A stretch of DNA of 28,794 bases, from positions 1-28,794 of the IMG/VR virus record IMGVR_UViG_3300047457_000717. One strand, given 5' to 3'. The notes below the pieces were generated by a model. The model saw nothing but the letters and a program-made list of their open reading frames with translations. It had not been told where the DNA came from and did not search any database. The position numbers were made by a program, and so were the translations under genes. This DNA is from a virus. Positions 28,765-28,794 of this stretch are shown piece after piece (within the stretch, counting starts at the first letter, position 1; every line of letters starts with the position of its first letter).

Positions 28765-28794
28765 CACCGGAGCCACCTTTACCGTGAGCGATAT
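28757..28794 (+). CDS. Start of next rightward gene, truncated by window edge
   Basis: ATG 28757 overlaps the HTH stop and lies 6 nt after AGAGG; the frame MTDTGATFTVSD continues open to the window end (12 codons). Too short to identify. Confidence 0.55.
   Translation, partial: MTDTGATFTVSD

Overview
This window is one arm of a double-stranded DNA tailed phage (Caudoviricetes), or a prophage of one. The gene set is that of a long, non-contractile-tailed siphovirus: HK97-type capsid, tail tube, tape measure, tail-tip proteins, and no sheath or contractile baseplate genes. Base composition is close to balanced and CG-rich dinucleotides are frequent. The host cannot be named from the sequence. 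No integrase, endolysin, DNA polymerase or genuine tRNA is visible. Almost every gene runs leftward (minus strand) in tightly overlapping ATGA/TAATG chains; only the regulator at the right edge runs rightward.

Right to left in transcription order. (1) 28.3-28.8 kb: a divergent control region with a rightward Cro/CI-like helix-turn-helix gene. (2) 26.7-28.3 kb: leftward early genes, including a zinc-finger protein, a ssDNA-binding protein ending in the SSB-type acidic tail DDDLPF, and two conserved unknowns. (3) 26.1-26.7 kb: about 600 bp without a gene, rich in potential RNA structure, including a tRNA-like three-way junction. (4) 24.4-26.1 kb: three early genes, ArdC-like antirestriction protein and two small unknowns, each behind a copy of the same promoter sequence. 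(5) 21.1-24.35 kb: a run of small genes (HTH protein, Cys-rich zinc proteins, VRR-NUC nuclease, small membrane protein), then a ParB-like protein and a glycosyltransferase directly before the packaging genes. (6) 12.7-20.4 kb: small and large terminase, portal fused to a MuF-type domain, prohead protease, major capsid protein, head-tail connector, head closure protein. (7) 6.2-12.7 kb: an unusual insertion of receptor-binding genes between head closure and tail completion, with a 1211-residue tail fibre carrying a C-terminal S74 self-cleaving chaperone domain and a 16-repeat protein. (8) 1-6.2 kb: gp10-like protein, tail terminator, major tail protein, the frameshifted tail assembly chaperone pair, tape measure, tail-tip protein and a truncated hub-like protein.

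Three points stand out. The tail chaperone pair has a complete -1 frameshift signal: slippery A AAA AAC on the last sense codons, a 6-nt spacer and a perfect 12-bp stem. Reading the whole window by eye I found no GATC at all, where roughly 110 would be expected by chance. Together with ArdC and a possible DNA-modifying ParB/glycosyltransferase pair this suggests layered defence against restriction. The structured intergenic block at 26.2-26.7 kb may encode an undescribed phage RNA.
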